Source of the DNA: RGIG6353 sp045590615
Lineage (GTDB): Bacteria; Bacillota; Clostridia; Oscillospirales; SIG627
Length of the DNA: 14,794 nt
NCBI GenBank assembly: GCA_045590615.1
Contig: JAZNRH010000011.1
Span: forward strand, 1-14,794
Direction: 5' to 3'
Part shown: positions 14,581-14,794 of the stretch, in pieces
Position numbering within the stretch: the stretch's first letter is position 1
Layout of the letters: each line of letters starts with the position of its first letter
Made by a program: the position numbers and the translations under genes
The notes under the pieces: model-generated
What the model saw: only the letters and a program-made list of their open reading frames with translations
Database searches by the model: none
Told to the model about the DNA's origin: nothing

Positions 14581-14794
14581 TATCCTTACTTTTTCTAAAC
14601 TAAAGCAAGGCAAAACGGTGAGGTTAATTCAAAGCAATTTCCTATATGATAAAAAAAGGGGATGTAAAAAAAGGTTAGACCACATAAAACAATGAAAACA
14701 TATGTAAAATAAGGATAAAATTTGTTATGCTTATTAAAAAAGCAAACGTTTTATAAGGTAAAAAATTGAAAAATCAATTTTTTCACATTAATTA
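14581..14794. other. AT-rich stretch without a gene
   Basis: I see no credible coding frame on either strand and no tRNA. On the minus strand TTGATT (14772-14777) and TATAAA (14750-14755) are 16 bp apart and could be a weak leftward promoter. Such matches are common by chance in DNA this AT-rich. Confidence 0.5.
14760..14783. other. AT-only stem hairpin near the right edge
   Basis: AAAAAATTGA (14760-14769) and TCAATTTTTT (14774-14783) form a perfect 10-bp inverted repeat with an AAAA loop. It has a T run on both strands and could be a weak bidirectional terminator. The stem has only one G-C pair, so stability is low. Confidence 0.35.

Noticed and set aside
14152..14613. Leftward 153-aa open frame
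   Set aside because: It is antisense to the S-component gene and the remnant frame, has no ribosome site, and has the composition of a shadow frame.

Overview
The window looks like a chromosomal segment from an endospore-forming Clostridia-like member of the Bacillota. The evidence is an alpha/beta-type small acid-soluble spore protein, LonA followed directly by the EngB/YsxC GTPase, TmcAL (YlbM), a short archaeal-type prolyl-tRNA synthetase with a C-terminal Cys domain, a DUF5685/J-domain gene pair, Gram-positive Shine-Dalgarno sites and moderately AT-rich DNA. The genus cannot be told from the sequence alone. I see no prophage, insertion sequence, CRISPR array or tRNA.

Left arm, leftward transcription. 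lon, engB, an unrecognised 147-aa gene, a DUF4838-like barrel protein and an XPD/DinG-type Fe-S helicase form a tight run (about 7425 to 297). Only 6 bases past the helicase stop codon lie two tandem leftward sigma-A promoters 93 bp apart. They share a 13-base core, are followed by a leader with a boxA-like element, and point out of the window. This is the architecture of a Bacillota rRNA operon, so a 16S rRNA gene is predicted just beyond position 1.

Middle. The spore-protein gene lies between lon (divergent) and proS (convergent). The two convergent genes share one bidirectional terminator. proS is leftward from a near-consensus promoter.

Right arm, rightward transcription. A near-consensus sigma-A promoter, with its -10 box embedded in an 18-bp palindrome, drives tmcAL and a tightly packed series: a GT4 glycosyltransferase, DUF5685, a J-domain protein with a Cys-rich tail, a small membrane protein and an ECF-transporter S component. 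From about 14323 to the end there is no intact gene. That stretch holds a possible decayed reading frame, a leftward-oriented terminator, AT-rich DNA and an AT-rich hairpin.

The right-arm genes from DUF5685 to the S component are the least understood part. The most informative unexpected signal is the rRNA-type promoter pair at the left edge. I do not see a clearly new defence or mobile system; the findings give smaller, testable leads.
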